From assembly GCA_023445495.1 (NCBI GenBank), contig JAEXLC010000289.1, forward strand, positions 1 to 46,213: a DNA stretch of 46,213 bases, in the 5' to 3' direction. The stretch's first letter is position 1. The number at the start of each line of letters is the position of its first letter. This DNA comes from Pseudomonadota bacterium. GTDB lineage: Bacteria > Pseudomonadota > Alphaproteobacteria > Sphingomonadales > Sphingomonadaceae. The translations under genes were made by a program, and so were the position numbers. Of this stretch, positions 1 through 10,659 are shown in pieces. Below the pieces are notes generated by a model. That model was not told the origin of the DNA. It ran no database searches and saw only the letters and a program-made list of their open reading frames with translations.

Positions 1-3000
1 ATGCCGGCCAGATCGTCGGCGCGGGCACCGCCGGCATCTACAATGCCGGCGGCGGCCTGCTCAGCCTCAGCAATTCGGGCACGATCGGCACCGGCACGCT
101 CGACGGCTCGAACAACTATGTCCAGGGCGGCACCACCACGGCGATCCGCACCGGCACCGCCAACATCACCAATACGGGCTCGATCCGGGGCGCATCGGGC
201 GGCATCGCCACCACGGGCGCACTGACCCTCGTCAACATCGGCATGGTCAACGGCGTCGGCACCGGCACGCTGGCCCTCAATGCCGTCGATGTCGGCGGTG
301 TCGCGAGCATCCTCAACGCCGGCACGATCAGCGAAGGGACGAACTTCGCGATCAGCGCCACCGGCGGCGGCACCGTCACCAATGCGGTGGGCGCCTCGCT
401 CGGCGGCGGCAACGACGCGACGAACGGCTATGCGGTGTTCCTGAACGGCGGCACCACCTTCAACAATTACGGCCAGGCGGGCAGCGGGACCGGCGGCACC
501 GTGCTGACCGGCAGCACCGGCGGCACGATCAATCTGTTCGCCGGCTCGGCCAGCGGCCGGATCACCGGCGGTGCGGGCAACGACACGCTGGCGATCTACA
601 CCGGCCAGACCAACGCCAGCGCGGTCACGCAGGGCTATACCAACGCCGTGACCGGCTCGGCCGGCACCGTGACGCTGCAGAGCAGCGGCGCGCTGGCGGC
701 GGCAACCTATGGCGCGATCGACCTGGGTGGCGGCAGCGACACGCTGCAGCTGCGCGGCACCGGCACCGGCGCAGATGCAGGCAGCTTCTCGCTCGCCACC
801 TCGACCGGCGCCGAGACGATCACCAAGCTCGACAGCGGCACCTGGACGCTCACCGGCGCGGCAGTGGTGCCCGGGATCACCGTCAATTCCAATGGCGGCA
901 CCCTGCTATTCCAGGGCACCAGCGGCATCGGCACGATCAATGCGAACGGCGGAATCGTGCTCGCCAACGGCGCCGGCGCGTTCGGCAGCGCGGTCGTCCA
1001 CCTGCTCACGTCGAACGTGCAGTTCGGCGCATCGGGCGTCTATTCGAACAACTTCGTGCTCGACGTTCCGGCAGTGCTGAACGGCCAGCCGGCGGTGTTC
1101 GAGAACCTGTTCGGCGGCAACGCCATCCTGAGCGGCAGCATCACCTCGGGCAGCGGCACCAACGCCGCCGGCCAGGCGATCGGCGCCTCGCAGGCGGTTA
1201 CCTTCGCCGGCATCGGCGGCAGCCTGTTCAACTTGACCGGCACCGGCAACAGCTGGACCGGCCTCACGACGATCAACTCGGGCGTGACCGTGCGCGGATC
1301 GACCAGCGCGATCTCGGGCAACAGCATCACCAACAACGGCACGCTCACCTATGCCCAGTCGGGCGCCAGCTCGAGCGGCAAGGTGATCTCGGGCAGCGGC
1401 GCGCTGCGCGTGGAGAGCGGCCAGGTCACGCTGACCGGGTTCAACACCTATATCGGCGGCACCACGGTCGCCGGCGGCACCCTCCAGATCGGCGATGGCG
1501 CCGCCAGCGGGCGCATCGCCGGCGCGATCACCGTCGATGCGGGCGGCACCCTGGTGTTCAACCGCAGCGACAATTACGACTTCACCAGCGCGATCAGCGG
1601 CGCGGGCAACGTCCAGGCGCTCGGCACCGTCTCGCTGAGCGGCCCGATCACCACCACCGGCAACCTCACCGTGGATTCGGCCACCGGCGGCCAGGTCACG
1701 CTGACCGGCGCGCGCAGCGGCGCGGCTGTCTCCGCCGTGACGCTGGCGGGCGTGGGCAACGTCCTGCGCGTCGGCCTCTCCGGCTCGGTCGCGGGCGGCC
1801 AGTATGTCGGCGTGCGCCTCGGCGGCACCAATGACGGCGTCGACAATTTCGGCGCGATCACCAACACCGGCACCGGCGGCGACAATGGCTATGGCGCCGC
1901 GATCGCCGTGGTCGCCACCACCGGCACCAGCACGATCAACAACGGCTCGGCGAGCAACTCGACCGCGTCGATCAGCGGCCAGAATGCCGGCATCAACCAT
2001 GTCGCCTCGGGCGGCATCGTCGCCACCGGCGCGCTGAACGTGAACAATTACGGCCTGATCGCCGGCAACCTCTACAACGCGATCGAGAACCAGGGCGGCT
2101 CGGGCAACCTCTCGATCAACAACTACGCCACCGGCCGCATCGTCGGCCAGGGCAATGCCGGCGGCGGCAACGGCATCGGCATGGGCGGCACGGGCACGCT
2201 CGGGCTGGACAATGCCGGCCTGATCGTCGGCCGCTCGAACGGCATCGCGACCGGCGGCTCGGTCGCGATCACCAACCGCGGCACGATCGCCACCGGCACG
2301 CTCTCGGGCGGCACCACCGGCACGCTCACCGCCGGCGGCGGTACCGGCATCCAGGCCATGGGCGGCACGATCACCAACCAGGCCGGCGGCGTGATCCAGG
2401 GCTCGTTCCTGAGCGGCAGCGGCACCGACACCAACGCGATCAGCTCGTTCGCGGCGACCACCGTCAACAATTCCGGCCAGATCCTCGGCGCGTCGCTCGG
2501 CTCGACCTCGACCGCGCGCGCCAACGGCGTCTACATCGGTAGCGGCCTCGGCACGGTGACCAACAATGCCACCGGCCTGATCACCGGCAGCTGGGACGGC
2601 GTCTATCTCGCCAGCGGCGGCTCGGTGACCAACACGGGCACGATCTCCGGCTACAGCGTCAACGGCATCGAGGGCGCCGGCACCGTCACCAACAATGCCG
2701 GTGGCCGTATCTTCGGCGGCGGCGTGGGCGTGAAGCTGGCCGCAGGCGGCACGGTGAACAACAGTGGCCTGATCGCCGCCGCAACCTATGACTCCCTGGC
2801 CAACACCTATACCGCGAGCACCGGCATCGGCGTGTCGCTCACCTCGGGCACGGTCATCAACCAGTATACCGGCACGATCACCGGCGCGACCGGCGTCAGC
2901 GCGACCGGCACGCTGACCTTCAACAACAGCGGCGGCACGATCATCGCGTCGACCAATGCCGGCCTGAACGTAGCGGGCACCAGCAACCAGCTCTACAACT

Positions 3001-6000
3001 CCGGCACCCTCACCGGCGGCAGCAACGCCACCCAGGGCTATGGCGTACGCTTCACCAGCACCTCGACCGGCAGCTTCAACAACCAGACCAACGGCCTGGT
3101 CAGCGGCGGCACCGGCGGTTTCCTGGCGGGCGCCGCCTCCAGCGTGAGCGTCGACAATGGCGGCGCCATCGTCGGCCTCGACAGCGGCAGCCGCGGCATC
3201 TACTTCTCGAGCGGCAGCGCCATCGTCACCAACCAGGCAACCGGCACGATCGTCGGCCAGGGCTGGGGCATCCAGGTCGCCACCACCGCGAATATCAACA
3301 ATAGCGGCTTCATCGGCTCGGGCACGCTCTCGGGCGGCACCACCGGCGCGTTCACGGTGAACGGCACCGGCAACGGCGTCGTCTTCAACGGCGGCTATTT
3401 CAGCAACAACGTCACCGGCACCGTCACCGGCGGCAATTACGGCGTCGCCTCGGGCGGCACCACCGCGGCGAACATCGCCAACGCCGGCACGATCACCGGC
3501 GGCACCTATGCGATCTACCTGACCGGCAACAACGCCGACACGGTCAGCCTCTTCGCCAGCTCGACCACCAATGGCGCGATCGCGCTCGGCGACGGCGACG
3601 ACACGCTCAACTGGTATGGCGGCAGCTTCACCAGCATCAATGGCGGGAACGGCAACGACCGGTTCGCCGCGACCGTCTCCGCCCCGGCGTCGCTCGACCT
3701 CTCCACCCTCACCGGCTTCGAACAGCACAGCCTGAACGGCGGCGACACGCTCACGCTGACCGGCACCCAGGCACCGACCGAAGGCGGCTGGAGCGTGAGC
3801 GGCAGCAATCTCGTGCTCGGCGGCACCGCGAAGCTCGAGATGACCGGCACGGGCGTGACGCTCGTCAATGCCGACGCAAGCCTGGCCGTCAACGCCGGTG
3901 GCCAGCTGATCGCCCACGACGCCTATGCCGTCGCCTCGTACACCGGCGGCAGCGTCACCAATGCCGGCCTCATTAAGTCGACCGGCAGCGGCTTTGACGG
4001 CGTGATCACCAATGGCGGCACCGTCGACAACCAGGCCGGCGGCCGGATCATCGCGGCGGGCAACGGCGTCACGCTACAGGCCGCGGGCACCACGCTCACC
4101 AACGCGGGTGTCATCGCTGGCCAGGCCAATGGCGTGATGGGCAGCGACGACTATCAGACGCTGACCAACACGGGCGTCATCGTCGCGGGCACCGCCGGCG
4201 ACAACGCCACCGCATATTGGCAGACCAATGCCAACCTCAGCACCGGCGACGGCGTCCGCTTCACCGCGGGCGGCTCGGTCACCAACTTCGGTGGCTATGT
4301 CAACGGCAACACCACCGGCATCATCGTCGGCGGCGCCAATGGCGTGACCATCTCGGGCGGCGCGACGACGATCGAGAACTCGGGCACGCTCCAGGGCAAT
4401 AGCGGCTACGGCATCTCGATCGACACCGCCGGCGGCGTGACCTCGACGATCACCAACCATAATGGCGGCGCGCTCGTCGGCGGCACCGGCGCGGCGCTGC
4501 TCACGGGTGACGGCACGGTCAACATGACCAACGAGAACGGCTCGTACATGTACGGCAGCATCGTCTCGACCGGCAACGGCACCCGCAACATCGACCTGGC
4601 AGGCGTGGTCTATGGCGACTATGACGCCTCGTCGGGCGCGGGCGTCGACAATGTCATCTTCCGCAGCGGCGGCAGGATCACCAACGTCAACCTCGGCGAC
4701 GGCGACGACAGCTTCACCTATTTCGGCGGCGCCATCAGCGGCATGGTCGATGGCGGCGCGGGCAATGACTGGCTGTATGCCGACTTCAGCGACGCCGGAG
4801 AGAGCGTCTCGGTCAGCCTGGCCAACTTCATCGGCTTCGAGAATCTCGGCCTGGTCTCGGGCGACATGACCCTGACCGGCCCGAGCGCCAATCCGGGCCA
4901 GTCGATCAGCGCCGGCATCCGCGGCATGCCCTCGGGCACGATCACCTTCGACGGCACCAGCGACCTGACCGGCGACATCTGGGTCAATGGCGGCACGATC
5001 CGCGCCGCCACCGCGGGCGCCTTCGGCACCGGCACGATCCACATGGTCGATCCGACCGCGGTGTTCGGCGCCACCGGCACCTATGCCAACAATATCGACC
5101 TGGCGGCGGTGGACACGGTCAACGATCCGGCCGTGCTGCGTGCCGAGACCGGCGTCACCGCGACGCTGACCGGCGCGATCACCGAGAGCCTGGCCGGCCA
5201 GAACCTCGTGTTCCAGGGCAGCATGGGCTCGGGCTTCGTCCTCACCAACACCGCGAACGACTGGACCGGCACCACCACCATCTCGGCTGGCGCCTCGCTC
5301 ACCGGCACGTCCGACACGATCTCGGGCGGCGATATCGTCAACAACGGCCTGCTCACCTACAACCAGTCGATCAACGGCACGGTCTGGCAGGACATCACCG
5401 GCACCGGCAACTTCGTGAAGGCCGGCACCGGCGAACTGACGCTCGCCGGCACCAACAACTGGACCGGCACCACCACCGTCAGCGGCGGCACGCTGATCGG
5501 CACCACCGACAGCATCTCGGGCAGCAGCGTCACCATGTCGGGCGGCTCGCTCTACTTCCAGCAGGCGAACGGCGGCACCTTCGCGTCCAATATCTCGGGC
5601 AGCGACGGCGGCGTCTTCGTGAAGGGCCTGGCGGCGGGCAACACGCTCACCTTCTCGGGCAACACCAACTATGTCGGCAGCTTCACGGTGGTCGACGGCT
5701 CGGCGATCGCCTTCACCGGCTCGGTCAACAGCGGTGCCGGGGTCAGCGTCGCTCTTGCCGGCGCCGGCAGCAGCGTGACCAATTCGGGCACGATCACCGG
5801 CGTCCGCGCGATCGACGTGATGGCAGCGGGCACCAGCGTGACCAACCTCGCCGGTGGCACGATCGACGGCACATCGAACAACGCTGTGCTGTTCTCGCTG
5901 GGCGGCACGCTCAATAATGCCGGCACCATTACCGCTTCGGGCGGCATCGCCACCGTCTACATGGAAGGCGCGACCGGCAGCATTACCAATGCGGCCGGCG

Positions 6001-9000
6001 GCAGCATCACCAGCACCGCGAGCACCGGCCTCAACATCAACACCGCCAGCTTCACGCTCGACAATGCCGGCACGATCACCGGCGGCACCGGCGGCTATGG
6101 CATCGCCGCCACCGGCGCGGCCACGATCACCAACCAGTCGGGTGGCAAGATCGAGGGCGGCCTCGGCGCGCTCTATCTGGACGGCGCCGCGGCGATCACC
6201 GTCAATCTCAATGCCGGCTCGACCACGATCGGCACGATCGGTTCGATCGGCACCGGCGATCGCATCGTCAACATCAACGGCACGCTGACCGGCAGCTATG
6301 TCGGCGGCGACGGCGTCGATGCCCTCACGATCGACACCGGCGCGACCGTCACCGGCACGCTCAGCGGCGGCGCGGGCAATGACACGCTGGCCCTGGTCGG
6401 CACCGGGTCGGCGACGCTCGGCGCCGTCACCGGCTTCGAAAGCGCCACCAAGTCGGGCACCGGCACCTGGACGCTGGGCGGCACCAACGACGTTGCCAGC
6501 TGGACCGTCACCGGCGGCACCCTGGCCACCGGCGGCGCGATCGACAATGCCGCCCTGGTCAACCTGGCGACCGGCGCCACGCTCCAGCTGACCGCCGACG
6601 AAGGCATCGGCACGCTCTCGGGCACCGGCACCGTTTCGCTCGGCAACCACACGCTCGGCCTGTTCGCCGGCACCAGCAGCTTCGGCGGCACCCTCACCGG
6701 CACCGGCAACCTGCTGATCGACGGCGCGAACCTGACCTTCGGCGGCACCGCCGGCTATACCGGTCTCACCCAGGTCGGCTCGGGCAGCCTCACCTTGGCT
6801 GCCGGTGCGAGCTTCGATCCGGCCTCGACCTTGCTGGTCAGCGCCGCCGGCACGCTCGACCTGTCCACGGTCGGCATGACCGTGTCGCAGGCGACGCTGT
6901 ACGGCACGCTGAACGGCACCGGCACGCTCAACTCCGCCACGATCGCGCTCAACGGCGCGACCGTGAACGGCAACCTGTCGGGCGCGGTGACCAACACCGG
7001 CGGCGTCTCGCTGCTGAACGGCACCACCAGCGGCGGCAATGTCTCGGTCACCGCGGGCACGCTGCGCCTCGGCGCCGCCGACCGCATCGCCGACACCGCC
7101 GAGCTCGGCGTGGCCCAGGGTGCGACCTTCGACCTGCAGGGCTATAACGAGACCGTCGCGATCGCCGGGATCGCCGGCACGCTGGCCGGCACCGGCACCC
7201 TCACCGCCAGCCAGTATCAGCTGACCGGCGCGACGGTGAACGCCAATCTCGGCGCCGGCACGCTGATCAACCTGGCCGACGCCTCGACGCTCAACGGCAC
7301 GCTGGCCGGCGACGCCGTGGTCAAGGCGGGCACGCTCAGCCTCGGCGCCTCGGATCGCATCGCCAACACCAGCACGGTCTCGGTCGCTTCGGGCGCCGCG
7401 CTCAACATCGGCGGCTTCAACGATACGATCGCCACGCTGGAGCTGGCCGGCACGTTGAACGGCAACGGTACCCTCACCGCCAGCCAGTACAAGCTGACCG
7501 GCGCAACGGTGAACGCCAACCTCGGCGCCGGTACGCTGGTCAACCTGGCTGATACCTCGACGCTGAACGGCACGCTGGCCGGCAACGCCGTCGCCCAGGC
7601 CGGCACGCTCAGCCTCGGCGCCTCGGATCGCATCGCCGACACCAGCACGGTTTCGGTTGCTTCGCTCGCCGCGCTGAACATCGGCGGCTTCAACGATACG
7701 ATCGGCACGCTGGAGCTGGCCGGCACGCTGAACGGCACCGGCACGCTCACCGCGACCCAGTACAAGCTCAGCGCCGCAACGGTGAACGCCAACCTCGGCA
7801 CCGGCACGCTGGTCAACCTGGCCGACGCCTCGACGCTGAACGGCACGCTGGCCGGTGACGCGCTGGTCCAGGCCGGCACGCTCAGCCTCGGCGCGGCGAA
7901 CCGCATCGGCAACACCAGCACGGTCGCGGTCGCATCGGGCGCCACGTTCAACATCGGCACCTTCAACGACACGATCGGCACGCTGGAGCTGAACGGCACG
8001 CTGGCCGGCACCGGCACGCTCACCGCGGCCCAGTACAAGCTGGACAACAACGCCGTAGTGAACGCGAACCTTGGCGCGGGCGCCCTGTTCAACCTCGGCG
8101 GCACCTCGGTGCTGAACGGCACCACGGCGAGCAACGTCACGGTCCAGGCCGGCACGCTGCGCCTCGGCGCAGCCAACCGTATCGTTGATACGGCAACGCT
8201 GGCGGTGTTCTCGAACGCCATTTTCGACCTTGGTGCGAACAATGAAACGGTTGCATCGCTGGCACTTGGCGGCACCCTGGCCGGCACCGGCACCCTCACC
8301 GCGACCGACTACCAGCTCAGCGCAGCCACGGTGAATGCCAACATCGGCGCCGGAACCGTCTACAACCTTGCCGGTACCTCGACGCTGAACGGTACGGTCG
8401 GCGCCAACACCGTCACCGTCCAGGGCGGCACGCTGCGCCTCGGCGCCAGCGAGCGGCTCGCCAACACCGCGACCCTGGGCATCGCCTCGGGCGGGACCTT
8501 CGACCTGGCCGGCTATACCGAGACGGTCGGCGGCCTGGCGGGCAGCGGCACGCTGGCGCTCGGCGCCGGCAAGCTGGTCCTGTCGAACACCTCCGAGCAG
8601 AGCTTCGGCGGCGCGATCACCGGCACCGGCTCGATCGACAAGCAGGGCCTTGGCCGCCTCAACCTGGCGGGCACCTTCGCCACCACCGGCCGCTTCGACG
8701 TGACGGCGGGCACCCTCGCCTTCTCGGGCTCCACCCAGGGCAGCATCCGCGTCCAGGGCGGTACGCTGATCGGCTCGGGCACGGTGGCGGGCGCGCTGAC
8801 GATCGCTTCGGGCACCTTCTCGCCGGGCGGCCTCAATGGCGGGCTGGGCACGGTCAACCCGATCGGCAGCTTCACCGTCGGCAGCCTCGTCGCCAGCGGC
8901 GGCACCTTGCTCTTCGACGTCGGCGGCACGGCACTGAACTTCGCCTCGGACTCGATCAAGGTGAACGGCGCCGCTACCCTCACGGGCGGCACGGTGGCGA

Positions 9001-10418
9001 TCAACGCGCTCAGCGCGGTGGCGAACGATTATCGCTTCAATCAGACCTATGTGATTATCTCGGCAGGCAGCATCAGCGGCACCTTCGCCAATGGCGCAAC
9101 CTTTGCTGACGTTACTGGCAACAACAGTCTGAAGTGGCGCCTGCGCTACGACCTGGTGCCGAACTCGGTGGTCCTGCAGGTCCAGAAGGGCGTCGACTTC
9201 GCCGCCGATGTCGGCCCGGGCGATCCCAACAGCCTGGCCGTGGCCCAGGCGCTGATGGGTGGCGCGGGCTCGGCGTCGGACAGCTGGTCGAACACGCTCA
9301 ACGCCCTCTCCGCCCTCACCCCGGCCCAGCGGATCGCCGCCTATCGCAGCTTCACCGGCGAGATCCTCGCCGATGTCTCGACGGCGACGATCTCGGCGAA
9401 CAACCTGTTCACCGACCTGCTCCGCCAGCGTGTCGGCGACGGCAGCGATGCCCTGGTCGGCGGCGGCTTCGCCGGCTCGAGCCTGGCCGATGTCCGCACC
9501 ACCACCACGGCCGGCAACAGCTTCGCCAGCGCGCTCTCGGGCGCGACCCTGCCGGGCACCGGCGCGGGTGACGACACCAGCCGCGGCGGCGTCTGGGGCC
9601 AAGTCTATGGCGGCTATCAGAAGCTGCTCGGCGACAGCGCCCATGCCGGGGTGGAGAACACCACGGCGGGCGTGGCCATGGGCGTCGAGACGAAGTTCGA
9701 CGGCCTCACCCTCGGCATCGCCGGCGGCGTGGCGCAGATCGATGCCGACATGAACAGCCGCAACGCGACGGTGAGCGGCAACCAGTATCAGCTCGGCGGC
9801 TATGCCAGCTACGATGCCGGCAGCCTGTTCATCGCCGCCTCGGGCAGCTGGTATTCGGGTGACTTCGACAGCCGCCGCACGCTCAGCCTCGGCGGCACCT
9901 CGAGCCTGGCGACCGGCGACATCAGTTCGAAGGGCTATTCGTTCGGCCTCACCGGCGGCTTCCGCACCGACCTCGGCAATGGCCTGCGCCTCGCCCTGAT
10001 CGGCAGCGCGAGCAAGGTCCATGACAAGCGCGACGGCTTCAACGAGAGCGCCGCGGGCGGTCTCGGCCTCCAGGTCGCCTCGGCCAGCCGTGACCTGTTC
10101 ACGGCCTCGGGCGAGCTCCGCCTGGGTGCCAAGGTGAAGACCGGCGCCGGCGAGGCGATGCCCTGGGTCAGCGCGGGCGTGCGCTACAATTCGGGCGATC
10201 TCGACACCCTCGGCGCGATGCGCTTCGCGGGTGCGCCGACCGGCCTGGGCAGCTTCGGCGTCCAGGGCGTGCGGATGGCGCCGGTGCTCGGCACGCTCGG
10301 CGTCGGCATCGATGCTCGGGCCAGCAAGAATGTCCGACTGGGCGTCGCGCTGGAAGGGGCCGCCGGCGAGAACACCCGTGAGGGCCGCGCCTCGGTGCGG
10401 ATCAAGATCGGCTTCTAA
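1..10418 (+). CDS. Giant type Va autotransporter adhesin, 5'-truncated by window edge
   Basis: The reading frame is open from the first full codon at position 3, so the gene begins upstream and the Met at 243 is internal. About 3471 residues are visible. The passenger is rich in Gly, Thr, Ala, Ser and Asn and has no cysteine that I can find. It is built of beta-helix-like repeats of the ITNxGxIxGxxxGV kind, with PATR-like autotransporter strand repeats (for example LTLAGTNNWTGTTTVSGGTL near 5430-5500), GGxGND modules, and 91-residue tandem repeats between about 6930 and 8570. A helical linker (about 9200-9480) leads to a C-terminal barrel that starts near RGGVWGQVYGGY at 9582 and ends in IKIGF, with the terminal Phe usual for outer-membrane barrels. 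The family secretes its own passenger to the cell surface, usually for adhesion or aggregation; the ligand is unknown. A strong terminator follows 82 bases after the stop. The class is certain; the role is inferred. Confidence 0.93.
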   Translation, partial: AGQIVGAGTAGIYNAGGGLLSLSNSGTIGTGTLDGSNNYVQGGTTTAIRTGTANITNTGSIRGASGGIATTGALTLVNIGMVNGVGTGTLALNAVDVGGVASILNAGTISEGTNFAISATGGGTVTNAVGASLGGGNDATNGYAVFLNGGTTFNNYGQAGSGTGGTVLTGSTGGTINLFAGSASGRITGGAGNDTLAIYTGQTNASAVTQGYTNAVTGSAGTVTLQSSGALAAATYGAIDLGGGSDTLQLRGTGTGADAGSFSLATSTGAETITKLDSGTWTLTGAAVVPGITVNSNGGTLLFQGTSGIGTINANGGIVLANGAGAFGSAVVHLLTSNVQFGASGVYSNNFVLDVPAVLNGQPAVFENLFGGNAILSGSITSGSGTNAAGQAIGASQAVTFAGIGGSLFNLTGTGNSWTGLTTINSGVTVRGSTSAISGNSITNNGTLTYAQSGASSSGKVISGSGALRVESGQVTLTGFNTYIGGTTVAGGTLQIGDGAASGRIAGAITVDAGGTLVFNRSDNYDFTSAISGAGNVQALGTVSLSGPITTTGNLTVDSATGGQVTLTGARSGAAVSAVTLAGVGNVLRVGLSGSVAGGQYVGVRLGGTNDGVDNFGAITNTGTGGDNGYGAAIAVVATTGTSTINNGSASNSTASISGQNAGINHVASGGIVATGALNVNNYGLIAGNLYNAIENQGGSGNLSINNYATGRIVGQGNAGGGNGIGMGGTGTLGLDNAGLIVGRSNGIATGGSVAITNRGTIATGTLSGGTTGTLTAGGGTGIQAMGGTITNQAGGVIQGSFLSGSGTDTNAISSFAATTVNNSGQILGASLGSTSTARANGVYIGSGLGTVTNNATGLITGSWDGVYLASGGSVTNTGTISGYSVNGIEGAGTVTNNAGGRIFGGGVGVKLAAGGTVNNSGLIAAATYDSLANTYTASTGIGVSLTSGTVINQYTGTITGATGVSATGTLTFNNSGGTIIASTNAGLNVAGTSNQLYNSGTLTGGSNATQGYGVRFTSTSTGSFNNQTNGLVSGGTGGFLAGAASSVSVDNGGAIVGLDSGSRGIYFSSGSAIVTNQATGTIVGQGWGIQVATTANINNSGFIGSGTLSGGTTGAFTVNGTGNGVVFNGGYFSNNVTGTVTGGNYGVASGGTTAANIANAGTITGGTYAIYLTGNNADTVSLFASSTTNGAIALGDGDDTLNWYGGSFTSINGGNGNDRFAATVSAPASLDLSTLTGFEQHSLNGGDTLTLTGTQAPTEGGWSVSGSNLVLGGTAKLEMTGTGVTLVNADASLAVNAGGQLIAHDAYAVASYTGGSVTNAGLIKSTGSGFDGVITNGGTVDNQAGGRIIAAGNGVTLQAAGTTLTNAGVIAGQANGVMGSDDYQTLTNTGVIVAGTAGDNATAYWQTNANLSTGDGVRFTAGGSVTNFGGYVNGNTTGIIVGGANGVTISGGATTIENSGTLQGNSGYGISIDTAGGVTSTITNHNGGALVGGTGAALLTGDGTVNMTNENGSYMYGSIVSTGNGTRNIDLAGVVYGDYDASSGAGVDNVIFRSGGRITNVNLGDGDDSFTYFGGAISGMVDGGAGNDWLYADFSDAGESVSVSLANFIGFENLGLVSGDMTLTGPSANPGQSISAGIRGMPSGTITFDGTSDLTGDIWVNGGTIRAATAGAFGTGTIHMVDPTAVFGATGTYANNIDLAAVDTVNDPAVLRAETGVTATLTGAITESLAGQNLVFQGSMGSGFVLTNTANDWTGTTTISAGASLTGTSDTISGGDIVNNGLLTYNQSINGTVWQDITGTGNFVKAGTGELTLAGTNNWTGTTTVSGGTLIGTTDSISGSSVTMSGGSLYFQQANGGTFASNISGSDGGVFVKGLAAGNTLTFSGNTNYVGSFTVVDGSAIAFTGSVNSGAGVSVALAGAGSSVTNSGTITGVRAIDVMAAGTSVTNLAGGTIDGTSNNAVLFSLGGTLNNAGTITASGGIATVYMEGATGSITNAAGGSITSTASTGLNINTASFTLDNAGTITGGTGGYGIAATGAATITNQSGGKIEGGLGALYLDGAAAITVNLNAGSTTIGTIGSIGTGDRIVNINGTLTGSYVGGDGVDALTIDTGATVTGTLSGGAGNDTLALVGTGSATLGAVTGFESATKSGTGTWTLGGTNDVASWTVTGGTLATGGAIDNAALVNLATGATLQLTADEGIGTLSGTGTVSLGNHTLGLFAGTSSFGGTLTGTGNLLIDGANLTFGGTAGYTGLTQVGSGSLTLAAGASFDPASTLLVSAAGTLDLSTVGMTVSQATLYGTLNGTGTLNSATIALNGATVNGNLSGAVTNTGGVSLLNGTTSGGNVSVTAGTLRLGAADRIADTAELGVAQGATFDLQGYNETVAIAGIAGTLAGTGTLTASQYQLTGATVNANLGAGTLINLADASTLNGTLAGDAVVKAGTLSLGASDRIANTSTVSVASGAALNIGGFNDTIATLELAGTLNGNGTLTASQYKLTGATVNANLGAGTLVNLADTSTLNGTLAGNAVAQAGTLSLGASDRIADTSTVSVASLAALNIGGFNDTIGTLELAGTLNGTGTLTATQYKLSAATVNANLGTGTLVNLADASTLNGTLAGDALVQAGTLSLGAANRIGNTSTVAVASGATFNIGTFNDTIGTLELNGTLAGTGTLTAAQYKLDNNAVVNANLGAGALFNLGGTSVLNGTTASNVTVQAGTLRLGAANRIVDTATLAVFSNAIFDLGANNETVASLALGGTLAGTGTLTATDYQLSAATVNANIGAGTVYNLAGTSTLNGTVGANTVTVQGGTLRLGASERLANTATLGIASGGTFDLAGYTETVGGLAGSGTLALGAGKLVLSNTSEQSFGGAITGTGSIDKQGLGRLNLAGTFATTGRFDVTAGTLAFSGSTQGSIRVQGGTLIGSGTVAGALTIASGTFSPGGLNGGLGTVNPIGSFTVGSLVASGGTLLFDVGGTALNFASDSIKVNGAATLTGGTVAINALSAVANDYRFNQTYVIISAGSISGTFANGATFADVTGNNSLKWRLRYDLVPNSVVLQVQKGVDFAADVGPGDPNSLAVAQALMGGAGSASDSWSNTLNALSALTPAQRIAAYRSFTGEILADVSTATISANNLFTDLLRQRVGDGSDALVGGGFAGSSLADVRTTTTAGNSFASALSGATLPGTGAGDDTSRGGVWGQVYGGYQKLLGDSAHAGVENTTAGVAMGVETKFDGLTLGIAGGVAQIDADMNSRNATVSGNQYQLGGYASYDAGSLFIAASGSWYSGDFDSRRTLSLGGTSSLATGDISSKGYSFGLTGGFRTDLGNGLRLALIGSASKVHDKRDGFNESAAGGLGLQVASASRDLFTASGELRLGAKVKTGAGEAMPWVSAGVRYNSGDLDTLGAMRFAGAPTGLGSFGVQGVRMAPVLGTLGVGIDARASKNVRLGVALEGAAGENTREGRASVRIKIGF
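6930..8570 (+). repeat. Tandem 273-base (91-residue) repeats in the autotransporter passenger
   Basis: Units can be phased on the codons for TA(S/T)QY(K/Q)L, which begin at 7203, 7476, 7749, 8022 and 8298. The spacing is 273, 273, 273 and 276 bases, always whole codons. Each unit carries ATVNANLGAGTL, then STLNGTLAG, AGTLSLGASDRI and a GTLxGTGTLTA end. Diverged copies flank the block on both sides. By eye, the units at 7203 and 7476 agree at about nine bases in ten, which points to recent duplication or gene conversion. The one 276-base unit has an extra codon in the LDNNAVVNANL segment. Confidence 0.9.
9582..10418 (+). other. Autotransporter beta-barrel translocator domain
   Basis: This is the C-terminal 278 residues of the autotransporter. 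It begins with GVWGQVYGGYQK, continues with alternating aromatic and hydrophobic strands (YQLGGYASYDAG, LFIAASGSWYSGDF, KGYSFGLTGGFRTDL, MPWVSAGVRYNSGDL) and ends RASVRIKIGF. Its length and terminal Phe match the autotransporter beta-domain family, which inserts in the outer membrane through the BAM complex and exports the passenger. Confidence 0.9.
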
Positions 10419-10500
10419 GGGAGCTTCGGCGCGGCGCGCGGAGGGGTCTGGAATCCCGCTCTTCGCTGCCGTGCCGGCATCCGGCCTCTGGGGGGGCCGT

Positions 10501-10536
10501 GAGGGCCCGCGCAGGGGGACTGCGCGGGCCCTCTTT
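10501..10536 (+). terminator. Intrinsic terminator of the autotransporter gene
   Basis: A perfect 14-bp stem has left arm GAGGGCCCGCGCAG at 10501-10514 and right arm at 10520-10533, with a 5-base loop, followed by TTT. It lies 82 bases after the autotransporter stop. The T tract is short, but the stem is unusually long and GC-rich. Confidence 0.8.
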
Positions 10537-10626
10537 GCTACCTGCCCTACACCGGCCTGCAGCAACCGGCCCCACGCATTGGGCGCTGCGGTCCCCCCGA
10601 ACCACAGCGCCCGGCCCTGAAGGGCA

Positions 10627-10659
10627 GAGAGCCCGCACCGAAAGGTCGTGCGGGCTCTC
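10627..10659 (-). terminator. Hairpin terminator of tpsA
   Basis: A perfect 12-bp stem (GAGAGCCCGCAC at 10627-10638, GTGCGGGCTCTC at 10648-10659) with a 9-base loop starts 4 bases after the tpsA stop when read on the minus strand. No clear T run follows, so its strength as an intrinsic terminator is uncertain. Its position suggests transcript-end formation or 3' protection. Confidence 0.65.
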
